A DNA stretch of 64,000 nt from a virus: IMG/VR virus record IMGVR_UViG_3300023174_000133, positions 18,535 through 82,534 of that record; one strand, 5' to 3'. A program made the translations under genes and the position numbers. Below, piece after piece: positions 44,167 to 51,717 of this stretch (positions are counted from its first letter, which is position 1; every line of letters begins with the position of its first letter). The notes beneath the pieces are model-generated. The model saw only the letters and a list, made by a program, of their open reading frames with translations, was not told where the DNA came from and did not search any database.

Positions 44167-44870
44167 ATTTTGGGAATTGTTACACCACGAACTTTAAGTG
44201 GCGCTTTCAAATCCCAATTATCTGATTTTGCCAATTCCTCGAGCGCATCCATCCTATATACGGTCTTCTGCACAAGGGGATTCGAATTGGATAGTAACCA
44301 GTCGCGACGTGCCTTGATATATGCATGCACCCAAGCCTTCTCGTTCCCGCCCTTCGAAGGCGACGCTTCTGGGAACTTCGCACGAATGTTTGCGACCCCA
44401 GCAGGACCAGAATGGATACAAGTGTCGTATATAACAAGGTGGCCGAGCGCCGTCGTTAGACCAGCATTTTGGGCATGACCCACAGCAGGAATCCAATAAC
44501 CGGCGTCGAATACTTCGTCCTGCGCTTCTCGCATTAGCGGGTCTGCACCAGCCTGTTTTAAAACATCGATAAGGTTTGTAGCCCAGACGGGTTGCTTTTT
44601 CGGATCTAACTTCGCAGTCTCGTTCGCAGCCAAACGAGCGAGGAACGGTTTCAATTGCTCTGCAAAAATACCACCCTTTTCGATGTATAGTTGAACGATT
44701 TTATCAAGAGATCCAGCACGATCGGTAGCCTGGTGTTTGCCGTATGAAATGCCAGCGCCATCGGTCAAAATTGTACAAGTCGAATAAGACGCAGCAGATG
44801 GAATCTTGCCAGTCTCGAAAATAGAAAGTACACAATCAACAACGTATTTTTGTTCTTTAGTAATAGACAA
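44163..44870 (-). CDS. GH46 chitosanase-like endolysin
   Basis: 235 residues, TTG start behind GGAGAATCA. DGAGISYGKHQATD, AQDEVFDAGYWIPA, LGHLVIYDTCIHSG and WVHAYIKARRDWLL match the GH46 chitosanase fold, which has lysozyme-like architecture. In a phage this is likely an endolysin or virion-associated peptidoglycan hydrolase. Next to holin-like genes. Confidence 0.82.
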   Translation of the reverse strand: MSITKEQKYVVDCVLSIFETGKIPSAASYSTCTILTDGAGISYGKHQATDRAGSLDKIVQLYIEKGGIFAEQLKPFLARLAANETAKLDPKKQPVWATNLIDVLKQAGADPLMREAQDEVFDAGYWIPAVGHAQNAGLTTALGHLVIYDTCIHSGPAGVANIRAKFPEASPSKGGNEKAWVHAYIKARRDWLLSNSNPLVQKTVYRMDALEELAKSDNWDLKAPLKVRGVTIPKI

Positions 44871-44909
44871 TTGATTCTCCAGATTATATTCTACAAACGA
44901 AAGATTAAT

Positions 44910-45224
44910 TTACACGAACCAAGCGACGTCAATTTTATACATTTCTAATTTATCGATTTGTTCCTGTTCAAAAATATCGCAATCTCGAGATTCTATTACT
45001 TCATCTATGTCGGCATCGAATATGATTAAATCTACACCAGCGTCTGTATATAAAACAGCAGAACCAGTTTCGAGTTTTTTAACTAATTTCGCATCGCCAT
45101 CTGGATATTCGACGGCCCAAGACGGAGGTTGCACTAACACGTACGGTTTATTGTCTACCATGATGACTACACGATCATTGTTCTGAATCAATAAATGGGC
45201 TCTACTACTATCATCCTGGGGCAT
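44910..45224 (-). CDS. Hypothetical protein (SH3-like?)
   Basis: 104 residues, acidic. NDRVVIMVDNKPYVLVQPPS gives beta strands, but the rest (DADIDEVIESRDCDIFEQ) is unlike the barrel family. Unknown. Confidence 0.55.
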   Translation of the reverse strand: MPQDDSSRAHLLIQNNDRVVIMVDNKPYVLVQPPSWAVEYPDGDAKLVKKLETGSAVLYTDAGVDLIIFDADIDEVIESRDCDIFEQEQIDKLEMYKIDVAWFV

Positions 45225-45284
45225 AATAAAACTCTCGCTTTCATATTTCTAACTATCATTTAAAAAGATATAATCTTTATTATT

Positions 45285-45491
45285 TTACGAAGCGAGTGTA
45301 GTTCTAGACACCAATGTAAAATTCTTCGAATCGTACCAACGAGCCTCAGACGAGCTCGAAGAAAAAAATCTAACGAATAAATCCTCAGTACCCGTGATCG
45401 TAGCAACTCGTCTGTCCAAAACTATTCCGTAATCCTTCTCTTCGCGGCGCCAAGAGACGAGGTCCCCAATGTCGAATAGTTGGCCAGACAC
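45285..45491 (-). CDS. Small SH3-like protein
   Basis: 68 residues from GTG with GAGGAGGA upstream. FDIGDLVSWRREEKD, YGIVLDRRVA, LFVRFFSSSSSEARWYDSKN. Same barrel pattern. Confidence 0.68.
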   Translation of the reverse strand: MSGQLFDIGDLVSWRREEKDYGIVLDRRVATITGTEDLFVRFFSSSSSEARWYDSKNFTLVSRTTLAS

Positions 45492-45493
45492 TC

Positions 45494-45610
45494 TTACTTA
45501 TCCTCCTCGTTAATAGCTTTGATAAGTAATTTTTCAACTTCTGTTAGAGTTTGTATAATTTGAACTGCTTCATTTTGCGCCCGATCTAATCGTTTAGCAG
45601 CTCGAGACAT
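45494..45610 (-). CDS. Small helical hypothetical protein
   Basis: 38 residues: one amphipathic helix with AQNEAVQIIQTLTEVEKLL. ATG overlaps the end of the tagged gene by 17 nt with a GAGG upstream. Real but very short; unknown function. Confidence 0.55.
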   Translation of the reverse strand: MSRAAKRLDRAQNEAVQIIQTLTEVEKLLIKAINEEDK

Positions 45611-45854
45611 TGTACGGACCATCCTCAAAATTCTCTTCAAGTAATCCATCAAACAACCCCAACATTTGTTCTCGAATCAATTCACGCAATATCGATTCTT
45701 TCATTTCTATCGCACCAATTTGTGCGCGGGCAGATTTTTTAGAACGATGACAATTAGAGTGGTGCTTTCCCTTCTTGTCTGTGTAAGTCATAGTATAAGA
45801 ACCAGAACCACCGTCTGAACGCTTACACTTTCTTTTTCTTATACTATACGGCAT
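45594..45854 (-). CDS. Cys/His-rich domain with internal tag
   Basis: 86 residues. A basic N-terminal domain (MPYSIRKRKCKRSDGG, CHRSKKSARAQIGAIE) looks like a small metal-binding domain. The tag MKESILRELIREQMLGL begins near residue 51, so here it is internal. ATG after AGGAGATA. The tag might be a separable module or a linker. Confidence 0.7.
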   Translation of the reverse strand: MPYSIRKRKCKRSDGGSGSYTMTYTDKKGKHHSNCHRSKKSARAQIGAIEMKESILRELIREQMLGLFDGLLEENFEDGPYNVSSC

Positions 45855-45884
45855 ATTATCTCCTATTATTAAATATCGGAGACT

Positions 45885-46250
45885 TTATTTACGACCGCCC
45901 TCTTTCACTTCGAATTTCAGGACTCGTTCCTGGATCGATTTGTGAAAGTTTCCTTTAGGGTCGCGACCACGTTCATCACGAGCCAATGCGTCAAATTCTT
46001 CTCGATTCATGACAAGGTGAGGGCCATCCTGACCGGTTTTCGTTGAAAAATACAAGACGCTTTCAGGCCAGACTGCGACGACTCGGATCGTGCCCGTACC
46101 AGGGAGATGCCATTTCTGTCCGGCTGCGAGGTAACGACGGTTGGCAGGATCGACAAAGAAATTGATTACAATCGCGCCCCAACGTGCACCAGCGAAGAAG
46201 AAACCAGCACCCCACACGATCGCGAGTAACACCAGAGTCGCAGTTTCCAT
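45885..46250 (-). CDS. Membrane-anchored protein with beta-rich domain
   Basis: 121 residues. One N-terminal transmembrane helix (ATLVLLAIVWGAGFFFAGA) followed by a domain with GQKWHLPGTGTIRVVAVW and VLYFST strands, similar to the SH3-like proteins. Ends basic (EVKEGGRK). Confidence 0.66.
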   Translation of the reverse strand: METATLVLLAIVWGAGFFFAGARWGAIVINFFVDPANRRYLAAGQKWHLPGTGTIRVVAVWPESVLYFSTKTGQDGPHLVMNREEFDALARDERGRDPKGNFHKSIQERVLKFEVKEGGRK

Positions 46251-46334
46251 TAGACACGCTCCTTATGTTAACAATATAACATCGTCATAAGAAAAATGGA
46301 AACGAAAACTTCTTTTTTATCGATGTATTTCGAA

Positions 46335-46838
46335 TTAAATTGCGACGTGACTTTTAGATGTGCCCTGCAATTCCCCTTCAACGCCTCGCCAATCCAACGC
46401 AGCACCAAAAAACACGTCGAATCCAGAACCCGGTTCATCTTTAACCATAAACTCTGCACCCAAAACTTTCATTATTTGTTTTTCTATCAACTTAGCGTTC
46501 GGCGGCCCAAATTCAGCAGTAATTTTTGGATTTGACGCAGCTTCAAGAACGCTGTAGGCTTTATAAACGGGGCTGGTCTTATCTGGGTTGACAATAGAAT
46601 AGGCGCTAAGCGTCTGGGATGGTCTAGAAACTTTGTTAATTCTATCTAAAAATTCGTTCATGTGATCTAATGTCGGTGGCGAAGATTTTCGAGTTTCTGA
46701 ATACTCAACAAGCGCTTCGAATAATCTCCTTGTATCCAGGTCATAGTATATCACGCCACCATGGCCGCCTTCGCTTAAAGCATGAATGTGTTCCCTAATC
46801 AAGTTTCTCAAAGCGCTGACTGTTTTCGAAATTTTCAT
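46335..46838 (-). CDS. Tagged hypothetical protein
   Basis: 167 residues. MKISKTVSALRNLIREHIHALSE is the tag. A mixed alpha/beta domain follows (VIYYDLDTRRLFEALV, LDHMNEFLDRINKVS, ITAEFGPPNAKLIEKQI). Not recognised. Confidence 0.72.
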   Translation of the reverse strand: MKISKTVSALRNLIREHIHALSEGGHGGVIYYDLDTRRLFEALVEYSETRKSSPPTLDHMNEFLDRINKVSRPSQTLSAYSIVNPDKTSPVYKAYSVLEAASNPKITAEFGPPNAKLIEKQIMKVLGAEFMVKDEPGSGFDVFFGAALDWRGVEGELQGTSKSHVAI

Positions 46839-46863
46839 ATTTTTCCCGAATTAATATCTGTAT

Positions 46864-47271
46864 CTATCTAGCCCAACGCCCACCATCTCGATCGTTCCAC
46901 GGAATGGTCTCGAATCCAGATAATATCGCCTCTTCAGGCGTGGGAGCCCATAATTGACCGTTTCTCGTAATCAATGCCCAACCATTTCCAGATTCGACTA
47001 ACCTGACGCCAGGGTGTGACCACAACTCCTTAAGTCTTTCGATGGCAAGGTCAATCGTGGGTTGATGCGTCATATCCGGGACAGGATCTCGAACGCTCTG
47101 CATAAACTGATCACTGAACGGGCGACGACCGATGATGTCGTCAATGCGAGCACCAGCGCAATCGATCCTTTGACACTCGTTGCCTAGTCCCCATCCTTCA
47201 CAGACTTTCATCCCTTTCGACCACTCCCAACCCTTTACTTTCGCTAAGGCTCGACTAGCAGGCGTAGACAC
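46864..47271 (-). CDS. Hypothetical protein
   Basis: 135 residues. Begins STPASRALAKVKGWEWSKGM with three Cys (KVCEGW, NECQRIDC) and an alpha/beta end (LVESGNGWALITRNGQLW). Unknown. Confidence 0.6.
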   Translation of the reverse strand: MSTPASRALAKVKGWEWSKGMKVCEGWGLGNECQRIDCAGARIDDIIGRRPFSDQFMQSVRDPVPDMTHQPTIDLAIERLKELWSHPGVRLVESGNGWALITRNGQLWAPTPEEAILSGFETIPWNDRDGGRWAR

Positions 47272-47279
47272 GAGAGCTC

Positions 47280-47693
47280 CTACCTTATGCTATAAAGAGG
47301 TCTATCTTGTCCACCCGAAGTCTCGTCGACGTTAACAGGAACTTCACCGTGTGGTAACTCTTCCTCTGGGAACTCTTCTTCGTATTCGTCAGCGAGACTC
47401 TTCAACCACTCCGCATGTTTCGGGTCTTGCATGATGAATTCCGGATCTTCCTCAGAATACATCGGATCACGCTTAATTAAGTCAGCCAATGTATCCTGTA
47501 TGACTTCACGTAAAAGCGATTCTTTCGTGAGCTTCTTCCACGTCTTCGCGTCGGGATATCCCTTTTCGCCAGGACGATGCGGTCTCTTACCAGATGCCTG
47601 TCTCGCACGAATATTATTCCAGAGATTATTAATATTCGTCTTGCTTTTACTCTTCTTTTTCTTTTTTCTTTTCTTCTTTTCTTCTATGTTCAT
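47280..47693 (-). CDS. Basic hypothetical protein with internal tag variant
   Basis: 137 residues. A Lys-rich start, then LWNNIRARQASGKRPHRPGE, a basic motif seen in other phage proteins, then TKESLLREVIQDTLADLIK near residue 56, a tag variant with Gln-Asp in place of Arg-Glu. The C-terminal third is acidic. Confidence 0.65.
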   Translation of the reverse strand: MNIEEKKKRKKKKKSKSKTNINNLWNNIRARQASGKRPHRPGEKGYPDAKTWKKLTKESLLREVIQDTLADLIKRDPMYSEEDPEFIMQDPKHAEWLKSLADEYEEEFPEEELPHGEVPVNVDETSGGQDRPLYSIR

Positions 47694-47755
47694 GTTAAAT
47701 GATCCGATTTGAGCACGCAGGCGATTTTTTAATCCCAGGCGTCGCAGGAGTAGAA

Positions 47756-48382
47756 TTAAAATTTAGTCCTTGGTAACTCTAACTTACCAGGAGCAGAAAC
47801 AGGCTTCGCACGGCCCTTCAAGATTCGTGTATAATCATTCGCGCGACTAGTCGCTTTAATAGCGTCGCCGATTTCCGAAGCAGCGACTCCCGTGAACATG
47901 ACAGGCACAAGATATTTCACGCACTGCAACACATCTTCAAAAGGCACGCCAGATAGATCAGCCATCGATAACAACAAAGAACCGATACCACCAATAGCCA
48001 CTGCGGTCGCAGCATTTGACAAACCAAGCTTTCTATCACCGAGCGCGTACGCTCTCTGTTGACGAAGGTAATCACGTGCAGGATCGGACATACCATCACC
48101 TTCTTGAAGTTCACCAGCTTCCACTTTCGAAGCTTCACGATCTAACAACTTGCCAACTGCATCGGGATTTTTAGCAGCAGGACCCAACTGCGCTCGCACA
48201 GCTTTCGCAAGGTCGTTCAATAATTTCTCGCCCTTAGGAGAACCCATCAACTTTTGTTGAATCATGATTTCTTCAGGGGTCAAGTCCAAACCACGCGGAT
48301 TCATAGAACCATCGTTTAAACTCTCGAGAATTTCTTCACGAACGATCTGACGCAACTTCGCTTCCGTCAATTTTAAGGTCAT
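47756..48382 (-). CDS. Tagged membrane-associated protein
   Basis: 208 residues from ATG at 48382. MTLKLTEAKLRQIVREEILE is the tag. A hydrophobic stretch (TAVAIGGIGSLLLSM then VKYLVPVMFTGVAASEIG) suggests two membrane helices or an amphipathic pair. The N-terminal region is acidic. Confidence 0.75.
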   Translation of the reverse strand: MTLKLTEAKLRQIVREEILESLNDGSMNPRGLDLTPEEIMIQQKLMGSPKGEKLLNDLAKAVRAQLGPAAKNPDAVGKLLDREASKVEAGELQEGDGMSDPARDYLRQQRAYALGDRKLGLSNAATAVAIGGIGSLLLSMADLSGVPFEDVLQCVKYLVPVMFTGVAASEIGDAIKATSRANDYTRILKGRAKPVSAPGKLELPRTKF

Positions 48383-48392
48383 GCATATCTCC

Positions 48393-48430
48393 AAAATAAA
48401 AAGGCCGTATACAGCTATGTATACGGCCCG
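48393..48430 (-). terminator. Intrinsic terminator
   Basis: Stem GGCCGTATAC/GTATACGGCC (48403-48412 and 48419-48428) with a T-rich run on the minus strand (48396-48402). Ends the transcript of the gene at 48452. Confidence 0.85.
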
Positions 48431-48451
48431 AGATATTAATCGATGTTAGGC

Positions 48452-48829
48452 TTACTCTTCTGTAGAAGCCTGCTCGTCACCGAGCTCCAAATCGTCGGTT
48501 AGACCGGGCGCAAGTTCCTTAATGTTCGGAGGAGCCTCGAGGTGCACAACGCCACCAGTCTCGGCGATAACCGTCATGGTAAGGGTCGAATCACGGTGGA
48601 AACCCGCCGAATATAGAACGCCACGGGTGAAGAATGGAACGAGGTTTGAATTTAGGACATTAGGAAATGGTAGCGGGAAGTTTTTAACTCGAGCGTCATT
48701 CGTCGAAACTAAACGAACAAGAAGCTCTGTCAACCCCTTTCCATCGGTAACGTCGGCTAACTCAGAAGTAATGCTATTGGGATCAACGGCTACGATAACT
48801 AAATCTAAACTATCACGAGATGTCGACAA
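48452..48829 (-). CDS. Hypothetical protein
   Basis: 125 residues from a TTG with AGGAGAACACA upstream. Acidic, beta-rich (LDLVIVAVDPN, TLTMTVIAETGGVVHLE). It is followed by a strong terminator, so it is a separate transcript. Unknown. Confidence 0.65.
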   Translation of the reverse strand: MSTSRDSLDLVIVAVDPNSITSELADVTDGKGLTELLVRLVSTNDARVKNFPLPFPNVLNSNLVPFFTRGVLYSAGFHRDSTLTMTVIAETGGVVHLEAPPNIKELAPGLTDDLELGDEQASTEE

Positions 48830-48881
48830 TGTGTTCTCCTTTGCTCAATTGCAATAGTATAATACACATGTCTGGGAATGT

Positions 48882-49349
48882 TTATAATCTACTTACACTG
48901 TCGCAGCCGGTGCGCCTCACGACGCGCCACTCGGCCGCGAAATCCACAGGACCCCGCGTTCCCCCGCCCAATCCCCACATCACATGACACTCGTACCGCC
49001 CAGTCGTCATGACATTCGCGATCAACAATGACCTCCGCCCTCGCCAGGCGTCGTCACCCGCAAAGTGCCACATACCCGGTCGAGGGCTCGGCAACGCCCC
49101 AAAACACGACGTCACATCCATCTCAATCACATCAAACGACCGGTCAGGAGAAAAATCGACGACCGTCTTAGGAGGCTCAACCCGGATCTCAGAACACGCA
49201 GGAGCCCATCCCGCAACCGTCACTTCGTTCTCTAACCCACCAACAACCCTCGTGACATCGACATGACTCGCAATGACAGTGGGCACAGCAGCGACGGCAG
49301 CAAAACAAAAAAATGCGAATAATATAGATACGAATAAACTCAAACGCAC
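48882..49349 (-). CDS. Secreted or anchored hypothetical protein
   Basis: 155 residues from a GTG with GGAGG upstream. A signal sequence (LSLFVSILFAFFCFAAVAAV) and four cysteines (PACSE, TSCFG, YECHV, RTGCDS) that may pair. The start codon lies inside a perfect 12-bp hairpin (49345-49387). Confidence 0.62.
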   Translation of the reverse strand: MRLSLFVSILFAFFCFAAVAAVPTVIASHVDVTRVVGGLENEVTVAGWAPACSEIRVEPPKTVVDFSPDRSFDVIEMDVTSCFGALPSPRPGMWHFAGDDAWRGRRSLLIANVMTTGRYECHVMWGLGGGTRGPVDFAAEWRVVRRTGCDSVSRL

Positions 49350-49387
49350 GTGACGCCTCCACAAAATAGGTATCAGCGTCACGTGCG
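49345..49387 (-). promoter_or_regulatory. Perfect 12-bp hairpin covering a start codon
   Basis: CGCACGTGACGC and GCGTCACGTGCG (49345-49356 and 49376-49387) with a 19-nt loop. The GTG start of the gene at 49349 and part of its ribosome-binding site lie in the 3' arm and loop; only a weak T-rich stretch follows. Confidence 0.6.
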
Positions 49388-49414
49388 AAATTTTAAAATG
49401 ATGTCGACGACTAA

Positions 49415-49849
49415 TTACATCCCATAGGGTACGTGCATTCCAAGCGATATGCGAAGCTGCTTTTCAGGAATCCCATCTGCAATAAGCTTATCGTAGTGTT
49501 TATCGACAATCTTGTGCCACCTATCAAACGCCCTGTCACTGTACTCGGCATCTGCAGCGCGAATAGGAAGACCATTTCGCACCAGTTCGCTTCTGACAAC
49601 CTGTATTTTCGCCTTTTGCTCGGGAGTCAGACCATCGTCAGGAGTAGCATAGCGCCTTGGCTCGGGAGGAGTTGAGGCTCCTGCGGCGCTCGGTCTAGAC
49701 ACACCCCTACCACCACCAGCGCGACTACCATCATCAGGACCACCTGGTCCACGATCGAGCCACTTGTCATACGCGCTTGTCTCTTGAACTCTCGCGACCT
49801 CTTCACGAATAATCTGGCGAAGTCTCGCCTCTGTCAATTTAATAGCCAT
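49415..49849 (-). CDS. Tagged hypothetical protein
   Basis: 144 residues. MAIKLTEARLRQIIREEVARV, then a Gly/Pro-rich spacer (GGPDDGSRAGGGRGVSRP), then a C-terminal helical domain (KIQVVRSELVRNGLPI, WHKIVDKHYDKLIADG). ATG with GGAGACATT upstream. Confidence 0.76.
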   Translation of the reverse strand: MAIKLTEARLRQIIREEVARVQETSAYDKWLDRGPGGPDDGSRAGGGRGVSRPSAAGASTPPEPRRYATPDDGLTPEQKAKIQVVRSELVRNGLPIRAADAEYSDRAFDRWHKIVDKHYDKLIADGIPEKQLRISLGMHVPYGM

Positions 49850-49879
49850 CGCAATGTCTCCTTTAAAAGAAAGTTTAAA

Positions 49880-50263
49880 TCAAGCGGGAATAGAAAAGCG
49901 CTTCACGTCTCGTGTAGCGACGTCGAGGCCAACAGCAGATCCCGCAGAGACCCACTTTCCACCCTGCCACGCCATCGGTTGAATGCTAATCTTCATGGCG
50001 TCATTAACATCACCACCAGCACCCCCTTGTGCGCCACCCGACCAATCCATTGAACCATAACGACCACCCTGCGCAACTGACCAACCAGTCACACCGAGGA
50101 TCTTAAACGCGCGGAAAGGAAACCCCTTCATCGTCCCAGGTTTCCACTCGCGTACCTGTCCAACAGCCAATAAATCGCCACCCTCGACATTCTCTAATAA
50201 TTTCGCGACCTCTTCGTTTATAATGGCGCGAAGTTTCACAGCGCTTAACTTTGTAGTGCTCAT
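49880..50263 (-). CDS. Tagged protein with beta-rich body
   Basis: 127 residues. STTKLSAVKLRAIINEEVAK is a tag variant with Asn. The rest has repeated strands (GGDLLAVGQVREWKPG, AFKILGVTGWSVAQGG) and a C-terminal KWVSAGSAVGLDV, resembling the barrel proteins fused to the tag. A TATATAG element is 17 nt upstream. Confidence 0.74.
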   Translation of the reverse strand: MSTTKLSAVKLRAIINEEVAKLLENVEGGDLLAVGQVREWKPGTMKGFPFRAFKILGVTGWSVAQGGRYGSMDWSGGAQGGAGGDVNDAMKISIQPMAWQGGKWVSAGSAVGLDVATRDVKRFSIPA

Positions 50264-50279
50264 AGTATATCTCCAGTCT

Positions 50280-50286
50280 CTATATA
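50280..50286 (-). promoter_or_regulatory. TATATAG element upstream of a tagged gene
   Basis: TATATAG within AGTATATATAGAGAC, ~17 nt before the ATG at 50263. Confidence 0.5.
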
Positions 50287-50296
50287 TACTACGAAA

Positions 50297-50797
50297 TCAC
50301 AAACCCGTCGGTGGCAACAACTGCAGGCCAACAATAGTGTAACGGGCCCAGGGATCTGCCCCGGGATTGTGCGCGTCCCAATTCGGGGGCATCTTGTCCT
50401 TCAATCCGATGCTCGCGAATTCCGCATGTTCCCGCCTCGTTATCACCGCAACACGGCACACTCGGGCATAGAGCGCAGCAAGCTCCGCCGGGTCGGCACC
50501 CCGATCGGCCAGGGGCAACGTCAGCTCCCATATTAACTTCATGGGGACAGCATGCTCCAGATTCAGGAGTGTATGGGGACACCCCCGAGCCGCCCGCGTG
50601 TGGTAGTGATGCTGTGTCGAATACTTGATCGCGTCGCGGAGGTGCGTCTGGGGATGATCGAGGAGCGGTCGGTCGACGAAATACCGGATGTCGCCGGGTC
50701 GGCCACCATAGGCGTTTCGACCCCGAGCTATGTTGAGAATGATGGAAGCAAGAGCAAGACAACGAGCGTCGTCAGGAGACCAGAGGGGTTGACTCAC
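50297..50797 (-). CDS. Hypothetical protein
   Basis: 166 residues from GTG that overlaps the upstream stop as GTGA. Helical, with His-rich segments (YSTQHHYHTRAARGCPH, RREHAEFASIG) that could bind metal. No family recognised. Confidence 0.62.
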   Translation of the reverse strand: MSQPLWSPDDARCLALASIILNIARGRNAYGGRPGDIRYFVDRPLLDHPQTHLRDAIKYSTQHHYHTRAARGCPHTLLNLEHAVPMKLIWELTLPLADRGADPAELAALYARVCRVAVITRREHAEFASIGLKDKMPPNWDAHNPGADPWARYTIVGLQLLPPTGL

Positions 50798-50958
50798 TCT
50801 TCTTCCTCCCCCTCGTTCTCTTCTTCTTCCTCACCAATCCACACCTCAGGTTCCCAATGTCCAGAAGTGTCCTGGTGTTGCGCGACTTCGACGATTCGAA
50901 GCAACTCTTCCCTAATCATTTCACGAAGAATCTTTTCTGTCATCGAAGTCGCTCCCAT
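50794..50958 (-). CDS. Very small tagged protein
   Basis: 54 residues. MGATSMTEKILREMIREELL is the tag and the remainder is an acidic tail (VWIGEEEEENEGEEEE). GGGAGAT precedes ATG. It may be nothing but a tag plus tail. Its stop is coupled to the next start. Confidence 0.75.
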   Translation of the reverse strand: MGATSMTEKILREMIREELLRIVEVAQHQDTSGHWEPEVWIGEEEEENEGEEEE

Positions 50959-50987
50959 CTTTATCTCCCGTTACTCGAAACTACTAA

Positions 50988-51410
50988 TTAGTAATCAGCC
51001 AGACTTGCCTGTAGTCTTTCAATCTTCGCGGAGTTCTGAGCTTCCCAATCGTTAAGTTGTTCAAGACAAGCGACTCCACGCTCGCGAACGGGGAGCGACG
51101 CAGGCATCTCGAAGTACTCACCGGTTTGCTCGCCCCAAGCTTCGGCGAGGTTACTGAAGAACGCAACGAGATCACCATCCAGCATACCACTCCCGAAGTT
51201 TCTTGCATTATCGTCGTAACTAACGACTTTGAACGCCAACCCATCGGGTGACACCGGCGCGCCGCGACTTAGCTCGTTCTCGAGCGCCGCAAGGGCTTCG
51301 GAAGCCATCCAAGAATTATCATCATCCATCCCTTCCGCGTACTCAACAAGCTTGCGCGCTTCTTCGCGAATGATCTTACGAAGACGCGCCTCAGTTAACT
51401 TAATAGCCAT
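50988..51410 (-). CDS. Tagged hypothetical protein
   Basis: 140 residues from ATG at 51410 behind AAAGGAGATA. MAIKLTEARLRKIIREEARK is the tag, then a small mixed domain (LAFKVVSYDDNARNFGSG, LVAFFSNLAEAWGE) and a helical C-terminus. Confidence 0.76.
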   Translation of the reverse strand: MAIKLTEARLRKIIREEARKLVEYAEGMDDDNSWMASEALAALENELSRGAPVSPDGLAFKVVSYDDNARNFGSGMLDGDLVAFFSNLAEAWGEQTGEYFEMPASLPVRERGVACLEQLNDWEAQNSAKIERLQASLADY

Positions 51411-51597
51411 AGTTATCTCCTTTTTGTTTTGAACGCCAGTGCGCTCTTCATGTCGCATATCATCGCGATTTCTTACAACGCGATAACCGTATGTATCTCT
51501 ATTCTACAAGAACTCGAGAATAAGAACAAAACTATGACTGTTCGAACTTCGACATGTCGTCAAGTCGATATCGAGTCTTTCACGCTTCGCCGCGACT
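51411..51597. other. Intergenic region
   Basis: About 190 nt without a supported gene. On the minus strand it would hold the promoter of the tagged gene at 51410, but no copy of the two promoter types seen elsewhere is clear. Confidence 0.5.
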
Positions 51598-51705
51598 CTA
51601 AACTTTGAACAGAATATAGAATCCGACCATGTTTCCACCCATGTTCATGGCTAACACCGGATCGACGGTCGCCTCGATCACCTCGATCATGATCGAACAC
51701 GCCAT
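51598..51705 (-). CDS. Micro-protein, possibly membrane-associated
   Basis: 35 residues (MACSIMIEVIEATV then NMVGFYILFKV). Follows the tagged gene at 51718 with GGAG overlapping the stop. Hydrophobic ends. Could be a translated fragment only; moderate to low confidence. Confidence 0.45.
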   Translation of the reverse strand: MACSIMIEVIEATVDPVLAMNMGGNMVGFYILFKV

Positions 51706-51717
51706 TCGTCGTAACTC

